DNA from: Variovorax sp. PBL-H6
GTDB taxonomy: Bacteria; Pseudomonadota; Gammaproteobacteria; Burkholderiales; Burkholderiaceae_C
Assembly (NCBI RefSeq): GCF_901827155.1
Contig: NZ_LR594659.1
Coordinates: forward strand, 5,164,501 to 5,228,500
Direction: 5' to 3'
DNA: 64,000 bases
Made by a program: the position numbers and the translations under genes. The notes beneath the pieces are model-generated. The model saw only the letters and a program-made list of their open reading frames with translations. It made no database searches and had not been told where the DNA came from. Shown piece after piece: positions 1-14,628 of this stretch (within the stretch, counting starts at the first letter, position 1; the number at the start of each line of letters is the position of its first letter).

Positions 1-523
1 CGTTGGGGATACGGATCTTCATGAAGACCTTCCACTTCGGCGCGCTGAACACGCGGCCGAGGTCGACCAGGTCCTGGTCGATCTGCGTGAGCCCGACCGC
101 GGTGTTGATGACGACCGGGAAGAACCCGATCAGCGCGCCGATCAGCATGTTGGGCAGGATGCCGTAGCCCAGCCACATGAGAAAGAGCGGCGCGATCGCG
201 ACCTTGGGCAGCGTGTTGATGAAGACCAGGAAGGGCGTGAGCGCCCGCGAGATGCCTGCCGACCAGGCGATGGCCATGCCCAGCACGACGCCCGCGGCAC
301 CGGCAAGGACGAAGGCGCCGAGGATCTCGATGCCCGTGATCCAGCTGTGGAAGAGCCACGGGATCTCGTTGCTCGTCATCGACTGCCACACGGCGAGCGG
401 GCCCGGCAGCAGGTACTCGCGGATGCCGAACACGCTCACCGCCACCTGCCACAGCGCGATGAAGCCGACGAAGAGGCCGATCGCCGGCAGGTAGTGCACG
501 AGAGTTTTCGCGAGGCGATTCAT
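1..523 (-). CDS. ABC transporter permease (SsuC/TauC/NitT family), C-terminus beyond window
   Basis: Inner-membrane permease subunit of an ABC importer of the nitrate/taurine/sulfonate class. The visible 174 residues start at an ATG (521-523) and show hydrophobic spans near residues 10-32, 62-85, 95-115 and 120-142. The EAA-type loop that contacts the ATPase begins around residue 150 (DLGRVFSAPKWKVFMKI). The remaining third or so lies left of the window. It sits 11 bases after the DapA-like gene and appears to be the last visible gene of an operon running epimerase, acetyltransferase, aldolase, permease. The substrate cannot be read from the sequence; the context suggests a small organic acid. 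Confidence 0.9.
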   Translation of the reverse strand, partial: MNRLAKTLVHYLPAIGLFVGFIALWQVAVSVFGIREYLLPGPLAVWQSMTSNEIPWLFHSWITGIEILGAFVLAGAAGVVLGMAIAWSAGISRALTPFLVFINTLPKVAIAPLFLMWLGYGILPNMLIGALIGFFPVVINTAVGLTQIDQDLVDLGRVFSAPKWKVFMKIRIPN

Positions 524-534
524 GCATGCGCCTT

Positions 535-1605
535 TCAGGCCAGCCAGCGGGCGAGGTTGGCCTGCACGAAGGCATCGTCGGCGAGGTCGGCGTGTTCCGC
601 GCAGACCCGGTCGATCGCTTCCTTCTGTCCCGGGCTCAGCGCCTCGTCCGGGTCGAGGCACCAGATGCCTTCGAGCAGGCCCTGGCGGCGCAGCACCTCG
701 TGGCAGCCGGCGATGCATCCATGGAAGTCGTTCGCGACGTCGAAGAAGGCGCTGTTGCAGTCGGTGACGCGGCTGTCGAGCGCGAGCAGGCCCGCATCGA
801 CCGGCTGCATGCCGGTTGCCGCGGCCTGGCAGCGCGCGAGGAGCTCGACCGCCCCCGAAGTCCACACCGACCAATGCCCCAGCAGGCCGCCGCGGAAGCG
901 CACGGTGACCGGCTCGCCGTCGCGCATCACGGTGAAGGGCGTGACGAGGTCGAGCACGATGTGGTCGTCGTTGCCGGTATAGAGCGTGACCCTCGACTCG
1001 GCCCGGGCCGCCACCACGCCGCGCACCACGTCGAGCGTGCGGTAGCGATGGAAGGGCGCGACCTTGATCGCCACCACGTTGTCGATGGCCGCGAAGCGCG
1101 CCCAGAAGGCGGCGCTCAGGTCCATGCCGCCGACGGCGGGCTGGAGGTAGAAGCCGATCAGCGGGATCTCCTCGGCCACCGCTTCGCAATGCGCGATGAG
1201 CGCGTCCTCGTCGGCGCCCTTCATGGCAGCCAGGCTCAGCAGGCCGGCGTGATAGCCGAGTCCGCGCGCGAGCCTTGCCTCGCCGACCGCCTGCGCCGTG
1301 CGCCCGCAGACGCCGGCCACCATCGCGATCGGGCGCGGCTTCGGCGCGAGCCAGTCGCGCGCAGTGTCGATCGCGAGGCGCAGCACCTCTTCGTACAGCC
1401 CCGCCTCCCGGATGGCGAACTGCGTGGTGTGGACGCCGACAGCGAGCCCGCCCGCGCCTGCGTCGAGGTAGTAGCGCGTCAGCGCACGCTGCCGGCGCGC
1501 ATCGAGCGTGCGCGCGGCCGTGAGCGCCAGCGGATGCGCGGGTATCGCGAGGCCGTTGCGCAGCAGCGCGCGAACGTCGGAAACCGGGAGTGTCGAAGCG
1601 TTCAT
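535..1605 (-). CDS. Dihydrodipicolinate synthase (DapA/NanA) family aldolase
   Basis: A 356-residue TIM-barrel aldolase of the DapA/N-acetylneuraminate lyase superfamily, which makes or breaks a C-C bond through a Schiff base. The likely Schiff-base lysine is in VVAIKVAPFHRYRT (about residue 180), and GFYLQPAVGG supplies the family tyrosine region. It is longer than typical DapA (about 290) because of an extended C-terminus. The ATG at 1603-1605 leaves only 4 bases to the upstream acetyltransferase, so the genes are co-transcribed. Given the epimerase and transporter neighbours, a catabolic role on a sugar-acid-like compound is more likely than lysine synthesis. This is inferred, and no specific substrate can be named. 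Confidence 0.85.
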   Translation of the reverse strand: MNASTLPVSDVRALLRNGLAIPAHPLALTAARTLDARRQRALTRYYLDAGAGGLAVGVHTTQFAIREAGLYEEVLRLAIDTARDWLAPKPRPIAMVAGVCGRTAQAVGEARLARGLGYHAGLLSLAAMKGADEDALIAHCEAVAEEIPLIGFYLQPAVGGMDLSAAFWARFAAIDNVVAIKVAPFHRYRTLDVVRGVVAARAESRVTLYTGNDDHIVLDLVTPFTVMRDGEPVTVRFRGGLLGHWSVWTSGAVELLARCQAAATGMQPVDAGLLALDSRVTDCNSAFFDVANDFHGCIAGCHEVLRRQGLLEGIWCLDPDEALSPGQKEAIDRVCAEHADLADDAFVQANLARWLA

Positions 1606-1609
1606 CGGG

Positions 1610-2482
1610 TCATCCAAATTCAGGTCCGGCCAGCACGAACAGGTGCTCGCCGGCCTGCGCCACGCAGGGCGGCAGCGAGGGCGCGAGCGCCATGCGCACG
1701 AAGGGCCGCTGGACGCGGAATCCGCGTGCCGACAGCGCCTCGGCAAGTCCCTGCCAATGCGAGGGAACGTCCAGGAACACGCGGCCGGCAATGCGCGCCA
1801 GTGCCGCATCGAGCAGCACGACGGCCTGCGAAAGGCTGGGGGCGACCAACGGTCCGATCTGCAGCGCGCGCCGGCCGCGGCGCACGATGGCGAAGCCGCT
1901 GGCCTTGCCCGCGTCGTCGTGCAGGAGCCAGGCCATGCTGCCGTGGCGCGCCAGGAAGTCACGCAGCAGAAAGCGCCGGTCGAGGCCCGCGGCTTCGGTG
2001 TCGAGCGCGGCGATCGCGTCCAGGTCCTGCAAGCCGGCCGCGCGCACGCGAGCCTCGCCGGTGTGGACACCCTTGGCGGCGGGCAGCTCCGCTTCCCAGC
2101 GCGCCAGCGCAAAGCCGGGCTCGAAACCCAGGCGCCGATACACCGGCTCGCCCGCCGGCGTGGCGTCGAGCACGGGAACGACACTGTCCTGCACCAGCTG
2201 CCCGACACATCGCTCGAGCAATGCCGTCGCCAGCCCGCGATGCTGGAATTGCCGGTCGACCAGCACCATCGAGATCCAGGCCACGCCGCCATAGGGCAAG
2301 GTGGCGGCGCTCGCCACCAGCTGGCTCTGCGCCGTGCGCCAGCCGATGGCCCGGCCATGCTCGACGAAGAGCTGCCAGTCGTCGGCGGTCTGGTTCCAGC
2401 CCGCGCCGTCCGACAGCGCGACACCGGCCAGCACATCGGCCGACGTCATCGCCACGGGGGCCAGCGCGTCAGAAGGCGCCAT
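1610..2482 (-). CDS. GNAT family N-acetyltransferase, two-domain
   Basis: A 290-residue protein with a clear GNAT core in the N-terminal half. The acetyl-CoA loop is VDRQFQHRGLATALLERCV (about residues 75-93), followed by a strand and the YRRLGFEPG motif near residues 115-123. The C-terminal half has a weaker second GNAT-like fold (ARVRAAGLQDLDAIAALD onward), as in two-domain members of the family. The ATG at 2480-2482 lies inside the end of the epimerase gene (14-base overlap); an internal ATG at 2449 is the alternative. Acceptor substrate unknown. The tight packing suggests it modifies a substrate or product of the same pathway. Confidence 0.8.
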   Translation of the reverse strand: MAPSDALAPVAMTSADVLAGVALSDGAGWNQTADDWQLFVEHGRAIGWRTAQSQLVASAATLPYGGVAWISMVLVDRQFQHRGLATALLERCVGQLVQDSVVPVLDATPAGEPVYRRLGFEPGFALARWEAELPAAKGVHTGEARVRAAGLQDLDAIAALDTEAAGLDRRFLLRDFLARHGSMAWLLHDDAGKASGFAIVRRGRRALQIGPLVAPSLSQAVVLLDAALARIAGRVFLDVPSHWQGLAEALSARGFRVQRPFVRMALAPSLPPCVAQAGEHLFVLAGPEFG

Positions 2483-3551
2483 CCCGCACTTCGAACCTGG
2501 TGGGCTTGCCGAAGCTCTCGCGTTCGTTCTTCACCCAGTCGGCGACCCAGTCGAGCATCGCCCCGAGCGGCACCAGCGGGTAGCCGAAAAGGCGTGTCGC
2601 CTCGGTCGTGTCGGACAACAGCGCCGTGGGCGCCTCCTGCCCGACGATGGAAACCTCCACGCCCAGCCGCAGCGCGAACTCCTGCGCCAGCCAGCGCACC
2701 GAGATCGTCTCGGGCCCGGTGCAATTGATGGGCGTGGCAGGCACCTTGCAGTGCCGCAGCAGGCGCAGCACCTGCGCGTTGGCGTCACCCTGCCAGATCA
2801 CGTTGACGTGTCCCATGGTGACGTCGACCGGATCGCCGCGGTGCACCTTCGACGCGATGTCGAACAGCACGCCGTAGCGCATGTCGATCGCGTAGTTGAG
2901 CCGAAAGATGCGCCCGGGCGTGCCGTGCTTTGCGCCGAAGTACTCGAACATGCGCTCGCGCCCGATGCACGACTGCGCGTACTCGCCGATGGGCGCGGGT
3001 GCCGTGCGCTCGCTCGCGCCCTGCCGGCCGATGGGCGTGAGCGGATAGATGTTGCCGGTCGAGAAGCTCACGATGCGCGCGTCGCGGAAGGTGTCGGCCA
3101 CCAGCGCGGGCACGTGCGTGTTCATGGCCCAGGTGAGCGACTGCCTGCTGGAGGCGCCGAACTTGTGGCCGGCCGCGAACACGATGTTGGGCAAGCGCGG
3201 CAGCGCCTCGACCGCCGCGCGGTCCAGCAGGTCGCAGGCGATGGTCTCGATGCCCCAGCCTTCGAGCTTGTCGCGCACCGCCGGATCGCTGAACCGCGCG
3301 ACGCCGATCACGCGCTTGTGCGGCGCGGCGTTCCTCGCGAGGCGCGCGAGCGTCGGGCCCATCTTGCCGGCAACCCCGAGGATCATCAGGTCGCCTTCGA
3401 CCTGCGCCATGTCGTCGATCAGCGCCTGGCTGGGCCGCGACAGGAAGTCGTCGAGCGCCTCGACGGAATCGAAGCGCGCCGGCAGCGCTCCCGGCTCCAG
3501 CAGCGGCACGGCGCCAACGCCCCCCGGGCCCTGCGGTTGCGATGTCTGCAT
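2469..3551 (-). CDS. NAD-dependent epimerase/dehydratase family protein, atypical active site
   Basis: A 360-residue extended short-chain dehydrogenase-like protein. The Rossmann nucleotide loop is LMILGVAGKMGPTLARLA (about residues 54-71; pattern GxxGxxG) and NIVFAAGHKFG is the strand-4 region. The usual YxxxK catalytic pair would align at YAQSCIGRERMF (about residue 188), where the lysine position is Cys, so classical epimerase chemistry is doubtful. It is the first gene of the downstream operon and overlaps the acetyltransferase. The likely role is in catabolism of a sugar acid or similar compound together with the DapA-like enzyme. The function is unproven. Confidence 0.8.
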   Translation of the reverse strand: MQTSQPQGPGGVGAVPLLEPGALPARFDSVEALDDFLSRPSQALIDDMAQVEGDLMILGVAGKMGPTLARLARNAAPHKRVIGVARFSDPAVRDKLEGWGIETIACDLLDRAAVEALPRLPNIVFAAGHKFGASSRQSLTWAMNTHVPALVADTFRDARIVSFSTGNIYPLTPIGRQGASERTAPAPIGEYAQSCIGRERMFEYFGAKHGTPGRIFRLNYAIDMRYGVLFDIASKVHRGDPVDVTMGHVNVIWQGDANAQVLRLLRHCKVPATPINCTGPETISVRWLAQEFALRLGVEVSIVGQEAPTALLSDTTEATRLFGYPLVPLGAMLDWVADWVKNERESFGKPTRFEVRDGAF

Positions 3552-3608
3552 CGGAAAACCCCGTGTTCCAAGTTGTCGCGGCGAGCTTAGAAGCTTGGCC
3601 GACGCGTG

Positions 3609-3624
3609 TCAACCGTTTGGTTGA
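3609..3624. promoter_or_regulatory. Probable TetR operator upstream of the epimerase operon
   Basis: TCAACCGTTTGGTTGA is a perfect dyad with 6-base arms (TCAACC/GGTTGA) and a 4-base centre. It lies in the 127-base gap between the TetR gene and the start of the epimerase operon. Its size and position fit a binding site for the adjacent TetR protein. The assignment is inferred. Confidence 0.5.
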
Positions 3625-3678
3625 AACGGCGGATCGGCGGTCGACCGATGCGAGTTTTCGATGCGCGCTCGATGCGCT

Positions 3679-4350
3679 TCAGTCCGGACGCAGCCCCGCC
3701 ATCGCGAAGGACACGACGTGCTTGCGGTAGGCATCGACCGCCTTCGCCTCGGACAGGTCGCGCGCGAAGATCGACGACAGCGTGAGCCGGTTCGAGAAGA
3801 AGAAGTACGACATGCCCGCGACCGAGATATAGAGCTCGACAGCATCGATCCCGCGCCGGAACACCTTCGCTGCGATGCCGCGCCGGAGCGTCCTGGCGAT
3901 GAGGTCGATCAGCGGCGAGTTGGTCTCGCGGATCGCCGCCGAATCGCGCACGTGCGCCGCGCCGTGCGCGTTCTCGTGGTTGAGCAGGCCGATGAAGTCG
4001 GGGTGCCGCGCGAGGTAGTCGAAGGAAAAGCCGATGAGCGCGGCCATCGCCTCGGCGGGCTGCATGTCGCCGAGGTGGAGCTCGCGTTCGAGCGAACGGA
4101 TCTCGGTGTAGACGACCTCCAGCGCAGTGCGGTAGAGGCCTTCCTTGCTGCCGAAGTAGTAGTAGATGAGCTGCTTGTTGACGCCGGCGCGAGAGGCGAT
4201 TTCGTTGACACGTGCGCCGGCCAGTCCCTTGGCCGCGAACTCGCCCCGCGCAGCGACGAGGATGGCGTTGCGCGCGGCGTTCTGCTCGGCGAGGGCGGCG
4301 GGGTTGTCCGCGGCAGCGTCTGGGGTGGGAGCGGCGCGGCGCGCGGGCAT
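3679..4350 (-). CDS. TetR/AcrR family transcriptional regulator
   Basis: A 223-residue one-component regulator. An N-terminal helix-turn-helix spans about residues 30-75 (LAGARVNEIASRAGVNKQLI, then YYYFGSKEGLYRTAL), after an Ala/Pro-rich leader. The C-terminal ligand-binding half is helical and contains HENAHGAAHVRDS. The gene lies between the Bug receptor and the epimerase operon on the same strand. The dyad at 3609-3624 just downstream is a candidate operator, so repression of the catabolic operon, relieved by a pathway compound, is the likely role. The ligand is unknown. Confidence 0.9.
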   Translation of the reverse strand: MPARRAAPTPDAAADNPAALAEQNAARNAILVAARGEFAAKGLAGARVNEIASRAGVNKQLIYYYFGSKEGLYRTALEVVYTEIRSLERELHLGDMQPAEAMAALIGFSFDYLARHPDFIGLLNHENAHGAAHVRDSAAIRETNSPLIDLIARTLRRGIAAKVFRRGIDAVELYISVAGMSYFFFSNRLTLSSIFARDLSEAKAVDAYRKHVVSFAMAGLRPD

Positions 4351-4495
4351 CGTGGGTTTGGCAGGTCGGCTCGAAGTGCGCGGATTATCCGCGCGACAGA
4401 GCTGCGCAGGGACATTGCTTTCCGTGCACCCCTTGCACCCCTTGCACTGGTGTGCCGCGCCCGCGCATGCGCCGGGGCCGTGCGGCTGCGCCGCC

Positions 4496-5452
4496 TCACT
4501 GGGGCTTGGCCAGGCCCAGCTTCTGGATCAGCGCCTTCTCGCGCGCAAAGGTGGTCTGCGCGAACTTCGTGTAGTCGGCCGAGCTCATGTAGTTGGGCAG
4601 CATGTCGTAGCGCCCCAGCGCCGCCACGTAGCTGGGCTCTTCCATCGCCTGCTTGAAGGCGTCGTGCAGCTTCTTCACCACCTCCGGCGGCGTGCCCTTG
4701 GGCGCGCCGATGCCGAAGGGCGAGTTCTGCACGATGTCCAGACCCAGTTCCTTGAGCGTCGGCGCATCGGGGAACTTGGCCAGCCGCTTCTCGCCCCAGG
4801 TGTTGAGCACGCGCAGCTTGCCGGCCTCCACCTGAGGTGCGAAGCCGGTGCTGTCGGCCGCGGCCATCAGCTGGCCGCTGATCACCGCGAGCATCAGGTC
4901 GGCGCTGCCCTTGTAGGGCACGTGCTGCAGTTCGATGCCGGCCTTCTGCGCGATCAGCTCGGTGGTGAGGTGCGGGCTGGTGAGCGTGCCTGTGGAGCCA
5001 TAGGTGAGCTTGCCTGGGTTCGCCTTCGCATAGTCGACGAAGTCCTTCCAGCTCTTGAGCGGACTGTCTGTGGGCACCACGATGCCGAAGGCGTAGCCAG
5101 TGACGTTGATCACATAGCTGATGTCCTTCACCGGGTCCCAATTGATCTTGGTGGTGTAGGACAGCCGGAACACGCCGAGAGGAATCTGCGCGATGGTGTA
5201 GCCGTCCGGCTGGGCGGTTTGCAGCGCCTGCGCGGGCAAGGTACCGCCCGCGCCCGGCTTGTTCTCCACCACGACGGGCTGGCCGATGATCTTGGAGGCG
5301 TTGTCGGCCAACTGCCGCATCGTGATGTCGGTCGGGCCACCGGCCGGGAAGGCGATGACCAGCTTGATCGGCTTGGCGGGAAAGCTCTGCGCGTGCACGG
5401 CCGCAGCGGCCAGGCCGAGCACGGCGGCACAGAGGAGGGAACGACGGAACAT
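4496..5452 (-). CDS. Bug-family tripartite tricarboxylate transporter substrate-binding protein
   Basis: A 318-residue periplasmic binding protein of the Bug/TctC family, abundant in Burkholderiales. The start chosen (ATG at 5450-5452) gives a signal peptide, MFRRSLLCAAVLGLAAAA, with cleavage after VHA. The family N-terminal motif follows: FPAKPIKLVIAFPAGGPTD. Other family blocks are the carboxylate-binding loop near GQPVVVENKPGAGGTLPA and PYKGSADLMLAVISGQ. No membrane subunits (TctA/TctB) are adjacent, which is usual for orphan Bug proteins; they may serve as sensors or share a transporter. An upstream in-frame extension exists but would hide the signal peptide. Confidence 0.92.
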   Translation of the reverse strand: MFRRSLLCAAVLGLAAAAVHAQSFPAKPIKLVIAFPAGGPTDITMRQLADNASKIIGQPVVVENKPGAGGTLPAQALQTAQPDGYTIAQIPLGVFRLSYTTKINWDPVKDISYVINVTGYAFGIVVPTDSPLKSWKDFVDYAKANPGKLTYGSTGTLTSPHLTTELIAQKAGIELQHVPYKGSADLMLAVISGQLMAAADSTGFAPQVEAGKLRVLNTWGEKRLAKFPDAPTLKELGLDIVQNSPFGIGAPKGTPPEVVKKLHDAFKQAMEEPSYVAALGRYDMLPNYMSSADYTKFAQTTFAREKALIQKLGLAKPQ

Positions 5453-5564
5453 TGAGCAAGCTCCAGGATAGGAAGGCCGCCATTTGGCCGCGCCGCCTGC
5501 GTCCCGGCAATCGGGGCTGACCCCCGGGCCTGTCGCCGGGGCGTCAGCCCGACTGCTCAGCTCA

Positions 5565-11648
<6,084 letters not shown>

Positions 11649-11877
11649 GAGTGCCTTGGGGTGGGGGCAGACATTCTAGAAACCAACGGGCCGCAATGTG
11701 CAAAGCGTCACATGACCGGCCGTTCGGCAAGGTCAAGGGGGCACCGGCGCTGGTGCGCGCCAAGGATGCCTTGATCATGATCGACAAGTTCTGTCCGGAC
11801 GTCGATGACTTGCCCTCGCTAATCGTCGTGATGCGGGGGAAGTATGAGTGCCAAAACATGAGCCACGGCCTGGTGAC

Positions 11878-12033
11878 TCATGCGTGATCAAGTACCCCAT
11901 CGTCAATGGGGAGGCGGGCTGTTCCATCCCCGCCGTGCTTCTCGCCCGACATGTCGACCTTGTCCCCTGCCTGCATGATCACGAAGAGCGAAATGGCCGC
12001 GAAGACCACGAAGCCGATGGCCAATTTCCACAT
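11878..12033 (-). CDS. Small single-pass membrane protein, 51 aa
   Basis: The short frame begins at ATG 12031-12033 with a good ribosome site (AGGAG, 9 bases upstream). It encodes MWKLAIGFVVFAAISLFVIM (a single N-terminal membrane helix, residues 2-20) and then a hydrophilic tail with GDKVDMSGEKHGGD. I recall similar 50-60 residue proteins starting MWKLAIGFV in Comamonadaceae, which supports a real gene, but no function is known. It lies after the symporter terminator and upstream of uvrA, and may have its own promoter in 12034-12062. Confidence 0.6.
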   Translation of the reverse strand: MWKLAIGFVVFAAISLFVIMQAGDKVDMSGEKHGGDGTARLPIDDGVLDHA

Positions 12034-12062
12034 GATCTGCGTCTCCTGGATGTTCAACGAAA

Positions 12063-12094
12063 AAGCCTCGCGCCATGGACACGGCACGAGGCTT
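12063..12094 (-). terminator. Rho-independent terminator of the MHS symporter gene
   Basis: Read on the minus strand it is AAGCCTCGTGCC, an 8-base loop, then GGCGCGAGGCTT followed by TTTC. The stem has one mismatch and a short U run. It sits 55 bases downstream of the symporter stop and ahead of the small membrane protein, so it ends the symporter transcript. Confidence 0.75.
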
Positions 12095-12148
12095 CTTTGT
12101 CGAACAAGGGGCCGGCGCCCCTTGTTCAGGTCAGGCTAGGCCGGCGGC

Positions 12149-13843
12149 CTAGTCGTTCGCGTAGATGTCGACATCCTTGGTCTCGCGCACGAACAGCGTG
12201 CCGACCACCAGCGTGATGCCCGCGATGATGATCGGATACCAGAGGCCGTTGTACATGTTGCCGGTCGAGGCCACGATCGCAAAGGCCGTGGTCGGCAGCA
12301 GGCCGCCGAACCAGCCGTTGCCGATGTGGTACGGCAGGCTCATCGAGGTGTAGCGGATGCGCGTCGGGAACAGTTCGACCAGCATGGCGGCGATCGGGCC
12401 GTAGACCATCGTGACCAGCAGCACCAGCCAGAACAGAAGCGCAACGACCATCGCCTTGTTCATCTTGGCCGGATCGGCCTTGGCGGGGTAGCCGGCGGCC
12501 TTCAGGTCGTCCGCGACGCCCTTCTTGAACGCGGCAATCTCCTTGCCCGATCCTTCGTCGAACTTGTGGTTGACCACCTTGCCGACGGGCGCCTCGACCG
12601 TCTTGTTGCCGATCTTGACGACCGCATTGGAGCCGGGCGGGCCTTCGACGTTGTCGTAGCTCACCGAGTTCTGCACCAGGTAGCGCTTGGCGATGTCGCA
12701 GGAGCTGCTGAAGTCGATCTCGCGTGCCACCGGGTTGCCCTGGAAGGAGCAGGACTTGGGATCGGCCGTCACCGTCACGCCGGCAGTGGCCTGGGCCTTG
12801 GCGAGGTCGGGGTTGGCGTACTCGGTCAGCATCTTGAAGACCGGGAAGTAGGTCACCACGGCCAGCAGGCAGCCGGCCATGATGATCGGCTTGCGGCCGA
12901 TCTTGTCGGACAGCGTGCCGAAGACCACGAAGAAGGGCGTGCCGATCAGCAGCGCGGCCGCGATCATCAGATTGGCGGTGGTCGCATCGACCTTGAGTTG
13001 CTGCGTCAGGAAGAAGAGCGCGTAGAACTGGCCCGAGTACCACACCACGGCTTGTCCGGCGGTCAGGCCGACCAGCGCCAGGATCACGATCTTGAGGTTC
13101 TTCCACTCGCCGAAGGATTCGGCGAGGGGTGCCTTCGAGGTCTTGCCCTCGGCCTTCATCTTCTGGAAGGCCGGCGACTCGGAGAGCGACAGTCGGATCC
13201 ACACCGACACCGCCAGCAGCGCGATCGAGACCAGGAAAGGCACGCGCCAGCCCCAGGCACCGAAGGCGTCCTCGCCGAGCCAGGTGCGCACGCCGAGGAT
13301 GACCAGCAGGCTCAGGAACAGGCCCAGCGTGGCCGTGGTCTGGATCCACGAGGTGTAGGCGCCGCGCTTGCCGTGCGGCGAGTGCTCGGCCACGTACGTG
13401 GCGGCACCGCCGTACTCGCCGCCGAGTGCCAGCCCCTGCAGCAGCCGCAATGCGATCAGGATCACGGGCGCCGCGACGCCGATGGTGGCGTAGCTCGGCA
13501 GCAGCCCGACGATGAAGGTCGACAGGCCCATGATCAGGATGGTCACCAGGAAGGTGTACTTGCGTCCGATCATGTCGCCCAGCCGGCCGAACACGATGGC
13601 GCCGAAGGGCCGCACCAGGAAACCGGCCGCAAAGGCGAGCAGCGCGAAGATGAAGGCCGCGCCCGCTTCCAGGCCGCTGAAGAACTGCTTGGCGATGATG
13701 GCCGCCAAGGAACCGTAGAGATAGAAGTCGTACCACTCGAACACGGTGCCGAGCGAGGAAGCGAAGATGACCTTCTTCTCCTCCGCGGACATGGGGCGGG
13801 GTACAGGCGTCGGCCTTCCCCGCGAATCAAGTGTGGCTGCCAT
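12149..13843 (-). CDS. MFS transporter, metabolite:H+ symporter (MHS/ProP-like) family
   Basis: A 564-residue, 12-helix inner-membrane symporter. The N-terminal family motif FASSLGTVFEWYDFYLYGSL is at about residues 27-46. The loop 2-3 motif is RPFGAIVFGRLGDMIGRKY, and a second copy, GTLSDKIGRKP, comes after helix 8. It is longer than typical members (about 430-450) because of a roughly 115-residue soluble segment (from DLAKAQATAGVTVTADPKSC to PAKMNKAM) between two late helices, containing a Cys pair. The start at 13841-13843 has AGGAG 8 bases upstream. The likely substrate is a mono- or dicarboxylate. The gene is monocistronic, ended by the terminator at 12063-12094. Confidence 0.9.
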   Translation of the reverse strand: MAATLDSRGRPTPVPRPMSAEEKKVIFASSLGTVFEWYDFYLYGSLAAIIAKQFFSGLEAGAAFIFALLAFAAGFLVRPFGAIVFGRLGDMIGRKYTFLVTILIMGLSTFIVGLLPSYATIGVAAPVILIALRLLQGLALGGEYGGAATYVAEHSPHGKRGAYTSWIQTTATLGLFLSLLVILGVRTWLGEDAFGAWGWRVPFLVSIALLAVSVWIRLSLSESPAFQKMKAEGKTSKAPLAESFGEWKNLKIVILALVGLTAGQAVVWYSGQFYALFFLTQQLKVDATTANLMIAAALLIGTPFFVVFGTLSDKIGRKPIIMAGCLLAVVTYFPVFKMLTEYANPDLAKAQATAGVTVTADPKSCSFQGNPVAREIDFSSSCDIAKRYLVQNSVSYDNVEGPPGSNAVVKIGNKTVEAPVGKVVNHKFDEGSGKEIAAFKKGVADDLKAAGYPAKADPAKMNKAMVVALLFWLVLLVTMVYGPIAAMLVELFPTRIRYTSMSLPYHIGNGWFGGLLPTTAFAIVASTGNMYNGLWYPIIIAGITLVVGTLFVRETKDVDIYAND

Positions 13844-13983
13844 TTCGTCGTCTCCTGTTATTCCCACGGCGTGGGGCGTGACGAATTCTTGGCGGGACGA
13901 CTGACCCAGGGCTTTCGCCAAACTGAATCGGTGCTGACGAATTAGGGTGAGACCCGAAGGGCGCGTTTCAGAATGTAGAAAAT

Positions 13984-14628
13984 TCAGCGATTGCTGCTGC
14001 GCAGCAGCGTGGGGCGCGCCGCGGCACCTTCCCACTGCGGCCCGTCGAACCAGGCATTCCCGCGCAGGTAGTCGCGCAGCATGGCCAGACCGTCAAAGCC
14101 CCAGAACTGGCGACCGTCGACTTCGCACATGGGCACGCCGAAGACGCCACGCGCGATGGCCGCGTCGGTATTGGCCTTGAGCTGCGCCTTGACCTCCTCG
14201 CCGCCTGCATCGCGCTGCACCCGCAGCCGAGCGGCGAGGGCGGCCAGCCGCACGGCATCGCCTGCCTCGCCGCCGCCCTGCCAGACATCGCGGAAGATCG
14301 TCTCGGCCACGTGGCGGTTGACGTCGCCGTCCGCCGTGGTGGCGAGCGCGAGCCGCAGATGCGGCAGCGGGTTGTAGGGATGCGAGGCCGGCATCTCGAT
14401 CGCGATGCCATTCGCCTGACCAAGCCACAGCACGTGGCGGTAGGTCCAGGCCCGCTTCGCAGGAATCTCGGCAGGGCCGAGCTGCCCGTGGTGCTTGAGC
14501 AGCGCACCCAGCAATACCGGCCGGTAGGCCACGCTGTAGCTCAGCCCTTCGAGCGCTTGCGGCAGATGCTCGAAGGCCAGGTAGGCGTAGGGCGAGATGA
14601 AGTCGAGATGGAAGGTGATGTGCTTCAT
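13984..14628 (-). CDS. 2-hydroxychromene-2-carboxylate isomerase family (GST-kappa/DsbA-like fold)
   Basis: A 214-residue thioredoxin-fold protein of the HCCA isomerase/kappa GST group. The N-terminus, MKHITFHLDFISPYAYLAFE, contains the SPY motif with the catalytic-type Ser in place of a CxxC pair, so it is not a disulfide oxidoreductase. The C-terminal GVFGVPMCEVDGRQFWGFD (about residue 175) is the cis-Pro loop region. The start codon overlaps the DUF1289 stop (ATGA). Family members isomerise aromatic intermediates with glutathione. The substrate here is unknown, and no aromatic pathway genes are adjacent. Confidence 0.85.
   Translation of the reverse strand: MKHITFHLDFISPYAYLAFEHLPQALEGLSYSVAYRPVLLGALLKHHGQLGPAEIPAKRAWTYRHVLWLGQANGIAIEMPASHPYNPLPHLRLALATTADGDVNRHVAETIFRDVWQGGGEAGDAVRLAALAARLRVQRDAGGEEVKAQLKANTDAAIARGVFGVPMCEVDGRQFWGFDGLAMLRDYLRGNAWFDGPQWEGAAARPTLLRSSNR

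Noticed and set aside
11649..11877. Possible LexA/SOS box upstream of uvrA
   Set aside because: I looked for a CTGT-N8-ACAG-type palindrome and saw none convincing.
11651..11887. Plus-strand frame of 78 codons beside the uvrA start
   Set aside because: No good ribosome site, no recognisable family, and it runs into the small membrane protein gene on the other strand.
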